Shown here: positions 23,937 through 33,605 of the stretch, piece by piece | Numbering within the stretch: position 1 is the first letter of the stretch | How the letters are laid out: each line of letters opens with the position of its first letter | DNA from: Ligula intestinalis | Taxonomy: Eukaryota > Platyhelminthes > Cestoda > Diphyllobothriidea > Diphyllobothriidae | DNA: 64,000 nucleotides | Reading direction: 5' to 3' | Assembly: GCA_036362985.1 (NCBI GenBank) | Contig: JAYGXS010000004.1 | Location: 6,479,711 to 6,543,710, forward strand | Translations under genes and position numbers: made by a program | The notes under the pieces: model-generated | Told to the model about the DNA's origin: nothing | Databases searched by the model: none | What the model saw: only the letters and a program-made list of their open reading frames with translations

Positions 23937-24608
23937 CTAACAAGCAACCTTTGTGAAAACCACCGGAGTCTGTCTGTTCTCAACCCGATGGGCTAGTTTA
24001 GAGGAAGTGGAGGCGGAAGCTAGCGAAGGCGTCGCCTCAAAGCTCTTCAGGGGGTCCCTGTGGGCACCCGTGGTGGGGCCGCCCGTAGATGGTGGGGGCC
24101 GCAGATCAGGACGCAGCTGCCAGGCTCCCAGCGGAGAGGGTTGCCCACCGCGGCCAGCGCCCACCGAAGCCGTCGCCAGCGCATGTGGTCCCAGCAATTC
24201 GAGTGAGGTGGTCTCCTGCAGGAATCGCTCTCCACTGCCGATGCTGCGTGAGAAGTGTCCGCTGCGATGGGCCAGACGAGGCAGACGAGACGGGTCTGGC
24301 TGCGGGGTGCTGGGCGCATCCGCGACACAGTAGACCGCTCTGCCAGACGCCCCCGTAAGCGGCAGCGCAGTCTGCAGGCAGTCTGCGGGTTTGTGACAAC
24401 GCAGACAGGGCTTGCAGTTGCGTGGCTGGAAGCAGACTGCGCACACCACCATGTACACTACCAGCAGGGTGATGAGAACGTAGGCTATGAGGAGGCCAAT
24501 GAAGCGCTGATTTCGGGGTTTCCCGGCGGAGCTCGGGTCAGCCGGCTGTAGGGGCTTTATGGGCTTAGTCAGCCTGTTCCCACGCACATCAACCGCGGAG
24601 TCTGCCAT
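23937..24608 (-). CDS. single-pass membrane protein with a Cys-rich juxtamembrane segment, unrecognised
   Basis: 223 codons, the longest frame not attributable to a transposon, in a GC-rich island. Residues 1-35 are hydrophilic and partly basic (NRLTKPIKPLQ, KPRNQR). Residues about 36-59 (FIGLLIAYVLITLLVVYMVV) form one strong membrane segment. Residues 56-77 hold six cysteines (CAVCF..CKPCLRC..C). The rest is Pro/Ser/Gly-rich and likely disordered. No cleavable signal peptide is evident; topology is not decided. The ATG at 24608 sits in GCGAGATGG, a fair initiation context; a possible acceptor TTTAAAAACAG lies about 25 bases upstream, so a 5' non-coding exon is possible. Frames on the opposite strand of this island are low-complexity shadows. 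The function is unknown to me. It may continue in other exons. Confidence 0.55.
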   Translation of the reverse strand: MADSAVDVRGNRLTKPIKPLQPADPSSAGKPRNQRFIGLLIAYVLITLLVVYMVVCAVCFQPRNCKPCLRCHKPADCLQTALPLTGASGRAVYCVADAPSTPQPDPSRLPRLAHRSGHFSRSIGSGERFLQETTSLELLGPHALATASVGAGRGGQPSPLGAWQLRPDLRPPPSTGGPTTGAHRDPLKSFEATPSLASASTSSKLAHRVENRQTPVVFTKVAC

Positions 24609-24759
24609 CTCGCGATTTTCACCCTCTGGTAAGTCTGTTTTTAAAGCAAAAGGTAATTTTAACAGTCGACATCATCCTTCCTGTGATAGAGTATCGTTCA
24701 AAAGAGGGTAATATGAACCCTTGTCCGCATTATAGGCGACAACACGTAAAATACGTTAG

Positions 24760-24990
24760 GGGTTCAAGTAAATTGTACTGTTACGGTTGTTTTTGAAGTC
24801 AGTTTTAGGACTATGGGTAGGTGTAGGTATAGGTGTTAAGGTCAAGGTTATGTTTACAGCCAGGGCAAAAAAATTGTTACGAATTATGTTCAGGGTAAGG
24901 TAAGCATTTTGGCGATTTTGGTATTTAAGTGATTCGCAGTTAGAGCTAAGGTTGGGGTTCGACTCAGGTTTAATGTTGAAGCCAGCAGAT
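24760..24990 (+). repeat. degenerate G/T-rich simple sequence
   Basis: Repeated loose motifs of the type GGTTAnGG, TAGGTGTAGGTATAGG and AAGGTTGGGG. This resembles an eroded telomere-like or minisatellite tract; no exact unit is left. Confidence 0.4.
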
Positions 24991-25230
24991 GGGAAAGAGC
25001 TACTGGAGGCCACTTATTTGGTGTTCAACAATAGTGTCTGGTTGTTAGCAGTAGGACATCGCAGCAATGATTATTTAATTTTAATAACATTTAGTGTCAT
25101 GCTTGCTAGAAAATATGCGATAGTATTTAAACTTTCAGAGGATAAATCAAATGGCAAACTTTTTCTTTCAATAAATGCTCTTCAAGCATGTACATTTGTA
25201 ACGTAAGTAATTATATAAATTATGAGGGTC

Positions 25231-25303
25231 ACCCACTGGTGAACTGGACCCTTCGCAGTTGTGTAAAGTAGTGGCAGGATACCAGTGAAACACGTGTCTG
25301 GGC
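25231..25303 (+). ncRNA. hammerhead-ribozyme-like motif, upstream copy
   Basis: Stem I: CCCA (25232-25235) pairs with TGGG (25299-25302). Core: CTGGTGA (25236-25242), one change from CTGATGA at A6. Stem II: ACTGG (25243-25247) pairs perfectly with CCAGT (25282-25286), with a 34-base loop. GAAA at 25287-25290, then self-complementary CACGTG as a minimal stem III, T (25297) and C (25298) as cleavage site. All elements are in the order of a type I hammerhead. The A6 change probably lowers or abolishes activity of this copy. Confidence 0.55.
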
Positions 25304-25460
25304 CTATTAGCTAGTAACTAGGCTATTAGTTTTGTGAGAAATAATGTCAATTTATACTATTAAAGGCTGCATGATGACAGCAGGTGTATACATCACAAGA
25401 GTTAACGGGTTTCAACACAAGCATACGCTTACAATTTCGGTGTACGCCTTAGAACTTATG

Positions 25461-25530
25461 TATACTGATAAATACCGCAATCAGAAATTAATTTCTCTGG
25501 CATAGTACCGGCGAAACACGTGTTTAGTCA
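25461..25530 (+). ncRNA. hammerhead-ribozyme-like motif, downstream copy (decayed)
   Basis: Core CTGATAA (25465-25471; G8 changed), GAAA at 25513-25516 followed by CACGTGTT. Stem II no longer pairs. Recognised mainly by alignment with the copy 226 bases upstream. Confidence 0.4.
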
Positions 25531-25580
25531 TTTAAGCCAGTACCTAGGCTTTTATAATTGCAAGTTAAAAGTCAAAAATA

Positions 25581-26615
25581 ATGTGGTTGTCTGTATCTGA
25601 GAAAGATGAACAAATTGGAGTCACTTCTCTTATAAGCGTCAGGGGCACTCGACAGCAGAGGAAAGTGATAAGATGTGGCGGTTGAATTTCCAACTTTCGG
25701 CCTAATAAGCTGCTGCATCATTACAAAGTTCATTTGGGCGCATGAAAATGGTTTGTGTAACCTGGTGTTTGCAGCTTCTGTTGTAGCCAACAGACGCTTG
25801 AGGGCACCTTATATATCACTCGACGAGCCTCGTTGGCATCCGCGCGATTACTTGGGTATGCAGTGTTTGCTATCATGGAAATTTTAATTGTCTTCACTTT
25901 GACATTTCCCTGACCATGCTGGAAGACGTTCTTACACCCTTTCTGACAAACGCTTGCTCTTACGGCCAATATATGGTACCTTACAGTAGCAATTAAATAT
26001 CTAGAGGCTCACAGCAATTAACTGGGCTAGCAGTTTGCCCTTGATCTCTCCGTATATAATGAAAGTAGTCGAGAAAAGTACATGGCCACTGACTGCCAGA
26101 AAGATGTTTTATTCAGCCTTAGTCAGATGCTTCCTTAGTACCCAGACGCTGATCGGCTTAGTGACTCCATTGTTCCCCTCCCTTGTCCACTAGCTCTGAA
26201 ATCCGCTTTTTTTTTCTTCCTACCCACGTAGTTGATTAATTTAATTACGATAAAAATGAACGGGCCTAAAACGAGTTTATCGAAGGCAGATGTGTGCTAG
26301 CCAATTTACTTGCTGAAATATGAAAAATGCTGAGTGGCGAGATATCCTTCATGATGTTCTCAACAAAAGCGGCAAGACAGACAGTTTAACCTGCGGATAC
26401 ATAATTTTAGCATAAAAATAATTAAGCACAGGAAAAATAGTTGGTTGGTTGTGCGGGGCCTTTTCCTCGTTGCGGGAAATTTAAATTTAAGCTTTTGTAA
26501 ATGCCGTGGAACCGACGGTAAATAAAGTTGATTTTATCCACTGTCGACAGCGGCTGTATGAGAAGACACATTTACGAATCAATCGCAAAAGCGTGAAGAC
26601 ACAAGAATAAACGGA
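25581..26615. other. no gene recognised
   Basis: AT-rich sequence with short chance frames up to the gap. Confidence 0.4.
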
Positions 26616-26625
26616 NNNNNNNNNN
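26616..26625. other. assembly gap (10 N)
   Basis: Ten N bases; the true gap length is unknown. Confidence 0.98.
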
Positions 26626-26999
26626 TTGCGGCTACCAGCGCCTTTGACAGCACTACATATAACTGACCATTTTATACCCTGAAACTCTAAAGACCTGAGG
26701 AAGTATTGCTGAAAAAAAAGTATTTGCTAAGATGGCTTCTCAATACACAGGCTGTAACGAAAGGCCGTACTGTGTTGCTCCCAAGGAAGTAAGTCAACCG
26801 CTCTAAACCAATGGCCTAGCGTGTTATCTTTGCAGGTGCCCGTACGGTTGTTTAGGATTCACTGGGTGGGTAAAGGGTAATCAACAGTAGCGCAAGTGTC
26901 GACAAGACCAACCATTTTGTCGCTGACAAAGCCAAAACTGTGGGTGGCAGGTTTTAAGTGCGGCCGATCGGCAACGCCCATACAATTGCGTCAAGTATG

Positions 27000-27301
27000 T
27001 TCATGCTATTAAAAAGCATTAATTGCGCTTATCGGTCTCATACGGCATCTCCTGCTCCGGCCACTGGACAACCCTACTTGTTGACTCCAAAAATATCTCC
27101 ACAATCACCCAATCAAGTTCACGACGACTACTACCTAAACCCACCGATGAGAACCATTACGAAACTCCCTGGTAAACCACAAAGTCTACCACCAATAGCA
27201 CTCTGAGCGGAGTATTGACATGTACCTGCTGCGAACGCTACTTCATGCAACAAACTGACCTGATCGGACACTTGAAAGTTGATAGCGCTGCCATTATTTA
27301 A
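27000..27301 (+). pseudogene. LINE ORF tail with C2H2-type zinc finger, remnant
   Basis: A Thr/Pro/Ser-rich stretch (HTASPAPATGQPYLLTPK, about 27040-27200) is followed, after a frameshift, by TLSGVLTCTCCERYF...DLIGHLKV (27197-27280) and a stop at 27299. I know the pattern LTC.xC.RTF..RIGLVGHLR in the C-terminal finger region of RTE-type LINE proteins that are very abundant in diphyllobothriid tapeworms; here the second histidine is missing. It is inferred to be a nucleic-acid-binding tail of such a LINE. The RT part is not present upstream, where the assembly gap lies within 400 bases. Confidence 0.5.
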
Positions 27302-28618
27302 ACAGTCCTTAGAGTCCTGAACTACACTTCTCAGACATTAATTAGTTGTGTTCTTATTCCGGCAGTAAATTTCACCACGGTGGCAACGTTCACCGAAGCA
27401 TTTAATTCACCTTAATCATTTAAAAACTCCTCCGACACCCACACTGCTATGTACTTAACCACTATAATCAACACACATCAACTCATTTACCGCTATGTAT
27501 ACATACTCACATTGGTGCCGCATATTGACCTCATATAATGGTCTGTTTGTTTACTTGTAAATGCACCAAATTGTAACTGGTGGACTTGTGCCAAATGCAA
27601 TGAATGTGATTCAACTGTCCAAAAAACGGAAACGGAGACGTGTAGTCCGCGTAGACGCGTGTTTACCCCGGCGTCCAACCCCTTTTGCTGGTGCGTTATC
27701 TCTCTCCCGCCATTGGTCCTAGATGAGTACGTCATAAGGGAGTGCTTCAGAGGTTGCATGGGTGTGATCAACTGATTCAAATTCTAATCGCCGTTAGGTG
27801 CTCAGCTCGTCCTGGTGCACAATAGGGCACTGTTGTTCGCGATGGCTTAAGACACAGACCATAGGTTTCCTTTTAGCTTAGCTAATTTCCATCTATTATT
27901 ATTTTTCCCATAAGCATTCATGTTTCGCCCACTTCTTCTCTTATACGTTGAAGCTTTTTCTCTGAAGCTAGACCCTCTTCCTAAAATAAATTAGTAAACG
28001 GCATTTCTGAATAAATTAACTTCGACTCTGGGCGTTGCCCCGTGTCAGGATGGCTTTAGCAGAATATCATGGCTGGTTTTTAATGACCACTATTCCCTTG
28101 TGCTAGCAAGGAAAATGATTATTCTCATGCGACTTCAAAATTCAATTGGCGTGTCCGTTTGAGCTACTTATGTTAAAGGACTAGGATTATCATTAACAAA
28201 GTTAAGAGGATATACTAGAAGCCTAGAAAGAAGATCACATAATTATTTGTGCTTTCCGCTTTTCACTTCGCAATGCTCGGGAAACAATGGTAGATTAGTT
28301 AAGCGTTGTGTCTCTTACAATGTGAAAAACACCTACAGTAAACAAGCAACGTGCCCGACGCACTTGGCCGTTTTTATAATTAGACGAAACCATATCTATG
28401 GACAGCATTTGGTTTTATCTATGTGGAAATAAGTGAAGGCCCACGTATTAAGGATAACCAAAAAACTAAGGAGATTGAAATTACTATTTCTGGCTTGAAA
28501 GTCATCATCGGCCAACCATTCCCCATCCCACGTTTTAATCACATAATATTCGCATCCAGGACATTTTGCTATTAAGTGCAACATTCTAACATTACACCAC
28601 GCGTTCGTGGCTTTAAAT
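27302..28618. other. no gene recognised
   Basis: The first 200 bases are rich in CAC/ACT triplets and may still belong to the LINE tail. Beyond that nothing was recognised before the tandem array. Confidence 0.4.
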
Positions 28619-29690
28619 GTACCGACGAAGCAACGAGCCCATGCTACCGTAGTATGTTGGTTAACAACACGACCAAAGTTCCTTGTTACGAATCTTTGAG
28701 TTTTCGATTCATGAGATTGGTTATGACTGTCTAAGCACAGCTACCAAGCCAGAATTGGCCATTCCGGTCTTCTTTGTCATTTTCGGATCCACTCCATCAT
28801 ATTCTGAGGTCGCTAAGTGACAACCTTGATATCACCAAAGTACGAGCCATAACGCCTTTCTGGGACAAGTATGTGTCCTAACCAGATAAATATAAGAAGC
28901 ACCTCTGTTCAATCATATCCACGATCACAACCGACGAAATATCGAGTCAAAACTGCCGAGGTAGGTTGTTAAACCACATGACTAAAGATCCAGGCTAAGA
29001 ATCTTTGGGGCTTTGATTCCTAAGATTGGTTTTGACTGGCCAATGACAGCTAACAAGCCAGAAATGTCCATTTCGGTGTTCTTTGTCTTTGTCGGATACA
29101 CTGCACCATATTCTGAGGTCGCTAAGCGACAAGCCTGATATCGCGCAAGTACGAGCCTCAAGGCACTTCCAGGACAATTATGTGCCCTTACCAGATAGAT
29201 CGGATGAGCTCCTTTGTTCCATCATATCCTTGATCACATCCGACAAAGCAACGAGCTCTTTGTGCCGAGGTAGGGTGGTGAAGCCCATTTCCAAAGGTCC
29301 CGGGTTCAAATCTCGGCAGTTTCGACCCCTGAGATTGGGTATGACCAGGTGATCACAGTTTACAAGCCGAAAATGGCCATTTTGGTCTCCTTGTTCTAAA
29401 TGCATCCACGTCATCATATTCTGAGACCGATAAACGACAGGAATGATATCACTCAAGTACGAACCTCAAGGCACTTCCTGGACAAGATTGTGAACTAACC
29501 AGATAGTTAGGATGAGCACATTTGTTTCATCGTATCCCGGATCACAACCGACGTAGCGCCGATCCCATGCTGCAGAGGTAGGGTGGCAAACTGCACGACC
29601 AAAGGTCCCGGGTTCGAATATCGAGGTTTTCGACCGCTGAGGTTGCGTATGACCAGGTGATGACAGTTTAAAGCCAGAAATGGTCAGTCC

Positions 29691-29808
29691 GGCCATTTCG
29701 CATGTATCAGACCTGTTCACGATTACCTATGACTAAGGATTCACGACGGAATCCAAAACGTCAGGCAAATAAAACTCTTGTTCCAGAGATCGCATCTTAG
29801 TCTTCTAT
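29691..29808 (+). mobile_element. PLE terminal-repeat fragment inserted in one array unit
   Basis: Within the fourth complete unit the text leaves the monomer after CCAGAAATGGTCAGTCCGG and returns at TTCCGGTCTCCCTTG. The inserted piece contains CCTATGACTAAGGATTC, AAAACGTCAGGCAAATAAAAC and CCAGAGATCGCATCTT, which match the terminal repeat at 52660-52760 and, inverted, 51185-51310. Confidence 0.75.
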
Positions 29809-30385
29809 TCCGGTCTCCCTTGTCTTTGTCGAAGTGACTCCATCATATTCTGAGGTCGCTCAGCGAAAAGCCTGTTATCGCTCAAGAAGGAGCCTCAAGG
29901 CACTTCCGGGACAAGAAAGTGCCCTAACAAAATAGATCGGATGTGCACCTTTCTTCCATTATATCCCCCCTCACAAACGACCAACCAACGAGCCCATGGT
30001 GTCGAGGTATGATTTTAAACCCAATGACCAAAGGTCTCGGGTTCACATGTTGAGGTTTTCGAACGCTGAGGTTGCGTATGACCCGGCGATGACAGTTTAC
30101 AAGCCAGAAATGGCCATTTCGGTCTCCATGTTCTTGATGCATCCATTTCATCATGTTCGGAGGCCGTTAAGCGTCAAGCCTGATACCGCTCAAGTACGAG
30201 CCTTAAGGCTTTTCTTGGAAAATTATGTGGCTTTATCAGATAGATCGGGTGAGCACCTTTTTTCCATCATAAAGCCGATCACTACGCTGATGCATCGAAC
30301 CCATGGTACCGAGGTAGAGTGGTAAACCCCATTACCAAAACTCCCGGTTTTAAATCTCGGCGGTTTCGACTCTGAGATTGGGTAT

Positions 30386-30430
30386 GACTGACTGATGATG
30401 GCTTACATGCCAGGAATGGCCATTCTCGTC
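30386..30430 (+). ncRNA. hammerhead-like core in array unit (CTGATGA kept, GAAA changed)
   Basis: GACTGA then CTGATGA (30392-30398), stem II GGC/GCC, then GGAA in place of GAAA, ATGGCCAT and T. The GAAA box has a G at the second position, so this copy is probably inactive. Confidence 0.45.
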
Positions 30431-31304
30431 TCCCTTGCCTTAAGCGAATTCACTACATCATATTCTGAGGTTGCTAAGCGACAAGCCTGATATCGCTCAT
30501 GAACGAGTTTCAAGGCTATTCTTGAAAATTATGTGCCCTTACCAGATAGATCGGGTAAGCGCCTTTGTTTCATCATATGCCCGATCACAACCGCTGAAGC
30601 CACGATGCCATGCTGCAGAGGTAGGCGGGCAAAACCCACGACCAAAGGTCCCGGGTTCGAATCTCGGTGGTTTCGACCGCTGAGATTGGGTATGACCAGC
30701 TTATGACAGCTTAAAAGCCAGAAATTGCCATTTTAGTCTTATTTTGTCGCATCCAGTCCATAATATTCTGAGGTCGCTATGTGACAAGCCTGTTATCGCT
30801 CAAGTTCGAGCCGTATGGGGCTTCAGGAAAAAGTATGTGCCCTTACAAGATAGATCGGTTGAGCTCCTTTGTTTTATTATATTCCGGATCACAACCACTT
30901 AAGCAACGAGCCCGTGGTGTCCAGGTATGGTGGCTTTAAACATCAACACATTTCTTGGGTATGAATCTCGGCGGTTTCGACCCCAGAGATCGGGTATGAC
31001 TGCCTGTTGACGGCTGACAATCCAGAAATTGTCATTCCGGGCTCTTTTGACTTTTTCCAATCCACTCCATCATATTCTGAGGTCGCTAATTGACAAGCCT
31101 GATATGTCGCAAGTATGAGCCTCAGGGCACTTCTGGGACAATCATGTGCCCTAACCAAAAAGATCGGATGAGCACTTTTGTTCCATCATATCCCCGATAC
31201 CAACCAAAAAAGCAACGAGCCCATTGTGCCAAGGTTGTGTGGTTAACACAACAAACAAAAGTATTGGTTCAAATATTGAGGATTTTGACCCCAAATATTG
31301 GTGT

Positions 31305-31349
31305 GACTGGCTGATGACGGCTAACAAGCCAGAAATGGTCATTCCGTTC
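31305..31349 (+). ncRNA. hammerhead-like ribozyme in array unit, well preserved
   Basis: Stem I GACTGG (31305-31310) with CCGTTC (31344-31349), five of six pairs; core CTGATGA (31311-31317); C; stem II GGCT (31319-31322) with AGCC (31327-31330) around AACA; A; GAAA (31332-31335); stem III ATGG/TCAT without a loop; T at 31343 as cleavage base. All conserved core bases are present. The first pair of stem II (C x A) is not the usual G-C, which is shared by the other units and may weaken it. Confidence 0.6.
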
Positions 31350-31614
31350 ACCCTTGTCTTTGTCGGATCCACTCCATCATATTCTGAAGTGCTAAGTGAC
31401 AAGCTTGACATCGCCCAATTACGAGCCTCAACGCACTTCTGGGACAAGTATGTGCCCTTACCAGATAGATATGATGAGCACCTCTGTTCAATCATGTCCA
31501 CGATCACAACCGACGAAGTATTGAGCCTAATCTGCCAAGGTTGTGTGAAAAACCCCATTACCAAAGGTCCGGGGTTCAAATCTCGGCGGTTTTTAGACCC
31601 CTGAAATTGGGAAT

Positions 31615-31659
31615 GACTGGCTGATGACAGCTAACTAGACAGAAATGGCCATTCTGGTC
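31615..31659 (+). ncRNA. hammerhead-like ribozyme in array unit, well preserved
   Basis: Stem I GACTGG (31615-31620) pairs with CTGGTC (31654-31659) over six positions with two wobbles. Core CTGATGA (31621-31627), GAAA (31642-31645), stem III ATGG/CCAT (31645-31652), T at 31653. Stem II is weaker here (AGCT...AGAC). Confidence 0.55.
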
Positions 31660-33174
31660 TCCCTTGTCATTGTGGAATTCAACCCATCATATTCTGAGGT
31701 CGCTATGCCACAAGCCGGATTTCACCACATAACGAGCCTCAAGGCTTTTATTGGACAATTATGTGCCCAAACAAGAAAGATCGGATGAACACCTTTTTTC
31801 CATAATATCCCCGATCACAACCTTCCAAGCAAAGATCCAGTGTTGCCGAGGTAGGGCGCTTAACCCAACAAGCACAGATCTTGGGTTCGAATCTGGGGGA
31901 TTCCGACCCCTTTGATTATGCAAGACTGGCTGATCACAGGTAACAAGCCAGAAATGGCCATTAAGGTCTTATTTGTCTTTGTCGCATCCACTTTATCACA
32001 TTCTGAAGTCGATAAGCGTGAAGCCTGATATCGCTCAAAAACGAGGCTTGAGGGGTTTTCTGAAAACTATGTACCCGAACCAGATGGCTCAGATGAGCAC
32101 CGTTGTTCCATCATATCCCCGAGCACACGCGACAAAGCAACGAGCCCGTGGTGCCGATGTAGGGTGGTAAATCAATGAACACCAATCTTATGTTCGAATC
32201 TCAGGGGTTTTGACCCCTTTACCAGAGTTTCGATCCCTGAGATTGGGTATGACTGTCTAATGACGGCTAACAAGACAGAAATGGCCATTACGGCCTCTCT
32301 TGTCTTTCTCAGATCACTTTATCATATTCTGAGGTTGCTAAGCAAAAAGCCTGATATCACTCAAGTACGAGACTTAAGGCACTTCCGGGAAAAGTATGTG
32401 CCCTAACCAGATAGATCGGATGAGCACATTTGTTTCATCATATCCCCGATCACAACCGACAAAGTAACGAGCCCGCGGTGCCGAGGTAGGCAGGTTAACC
32501 CAATGACCAAATGCCCCTGGTTCAAATCTCGGGCATTCGGACCCCTAGGATTACGCAAAACTGCTTGATAGCAGGTAACACGCCAGAAATGGCCATTTCT
32601 GTATCCTTTGTCTTTGCCACATCCAATCCATCATATTGTGAGGTCGCTAAGTGACAAGCCTGATATCACTCAAGTACGAGCCTCTAGGCTTTTCTGGGAT
32701 AAGTATGTGCACTTACCAGAAAGATCGGATAAGCACCTTTGTTCAATCATATCGCGAAACGCAACCGCCGAAGCACAGAGCCCATGCTGCCGAGGTAGGG
32801 TGTTTATCCCCATGACCTAATGTCCCGGGTTCGAATCTCGGAGATGCCAATCTTAAGAACGGTTATGACTGGCTAATGACAGCTTAAAAGCAAGAAATGG
32901 CCGTTCCGGGGTTCCATGTCTTTGTTGGATCCACCTTATCATATTCTTAAGTCACCAAGCGACAAGCCTGATATTGCTTAAGTACAAGCCTGAAGGAACT
33001 TCTGCGACAAGTAGGTTCCCTGATCAAAAAGATCGGATAAGTTCATTTTTTAAATCATATCCCCGACCACAGCCGACAAAGCAACGATCCCGTGGTGCTG
33101 AGGTAGGGTGATATACCCAACGACCAAAGGTCCAGGGTTCGAATCTCAGAGATTTCGATTCCTGTGATTGGTAT

Positions 33175-33220
33175 GACTGGCTGATGACAGCTTACACGCC
33201 AGAAAGAGCACATTCGGGCT
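33175..33220 (+). ncRNA. hammerhead-like core in array unit, stem III changed
   Basis: GACTGG then CTGATGA (33181-33187), GAAA (33202-33205), but the palindromic stem III seen in other units is replaced by GAGCACATT. Confidence 0.45.
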
Positions 33221-33605
33221 CCCTTGTCTTTGTCGGATCCACTTCATCATATTGTGAGGTCACTAAGCCAGAAGCCTTATATCGCTCAATTACGAGCCTC
33301 AAGCCGCTTCCAGGACAAGTATGTGCTCTAATCAGATAGATCAGATGAGCATCTTTGTTTTATCATTTCCACGATCACAACCGACAAACCAACCAGCTCA
33401 TAGTGCCGAATTTGGGTGTTGAAGCTAATGACCTAAGGTCCCAGGTTCGAACGTCGGAAGTTTTGATGCCTGAGATTGAGTTTGAGTGGCTAATGACAGC
33501 TAACAATCCTCAAATGTCCATTCCGTTCTCTCTTGTTTTTGTCGGATACACTCCACTATATTCTAAAATCGCCAAGCGAAAAGCCTGATATCGCTCGGTA
33601 ACGAA

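Larger units (their letters stand above)
25220..25580 (+). repeat. two direct repeats 226 bp apart, each with a hammerhead-like core
   Basis: The two copies align from ACTGGTGAACTGG / ACTGATAAATACCG through GTGGCAGGATACCAGT / CTGGCATAGTACCGGC, both then reading GAAACACGTGT (25287 and 25513), and on through AGTAACTAGGC / AGTACCTAGGC. Similarity is limited to about 120 bases of each, so the unit between them is diverged. The layout is that of a dimeric retrozyme-like repeat. Confidence 0.55.
28619..33605 (+). repeat. tandem array of about 16 units of about 308 bp, each with tRNA-like T-arm and hammerhead-like core
   Basis: Using the GGTTCGAATCTCGG-like element as a ruler, units start at about 28685, 28991, 29301, 29609, 30039, 30345, 30652, 30956, 31265, 31571, 31882, 32190, 32518, 32827, 33136 and 33443: spacing 304-311, except one step of 430 (a 118-bp insertion at 29691-29808) and one of 328 (a short local duplication near 32215). 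Fixed landmarks in each unit: a T-arm-like CCGGG-TTCGAAT-CTCGG; GACTGG-CTGATGA; GCTAACAAGCCAGAAATGG; CCATTCCGGTCTCCC; TCATATTCTGAGGTCGCTAA; ACAAGCCTGATATC; ACCAGATAGATCGGATGAGC; CATATCCCCGATCACAACCG. Units differ from each other by many substitutions, so the array is old. Frames on either strand are a by-product of the repeat, not genes. Confidence 0.93.

Noticed and set aside
23953..24551. Plus-strand frames over the GC-rich island at 24 kb
   Set aside because: Low-complexity Arg/Gly/Ala/Pro products antisense to a frame with a clear membrane segment. A GTAAGT on the plus strand near 24630 is noted but has no coding frame to serve.
28995..33588. Many 60-140 codon frames on both strands between 29 and 33.6 kb
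   Set aside because: They recur with the 308-bp period and shift frame from unit to unit; they are by-products of the tandem repeat.
28619..33605. CRISPR-like regular repetition
   Set aside because: The whole 308-bp unit is repeated without unique spacers, and the setting is eukaryotic.
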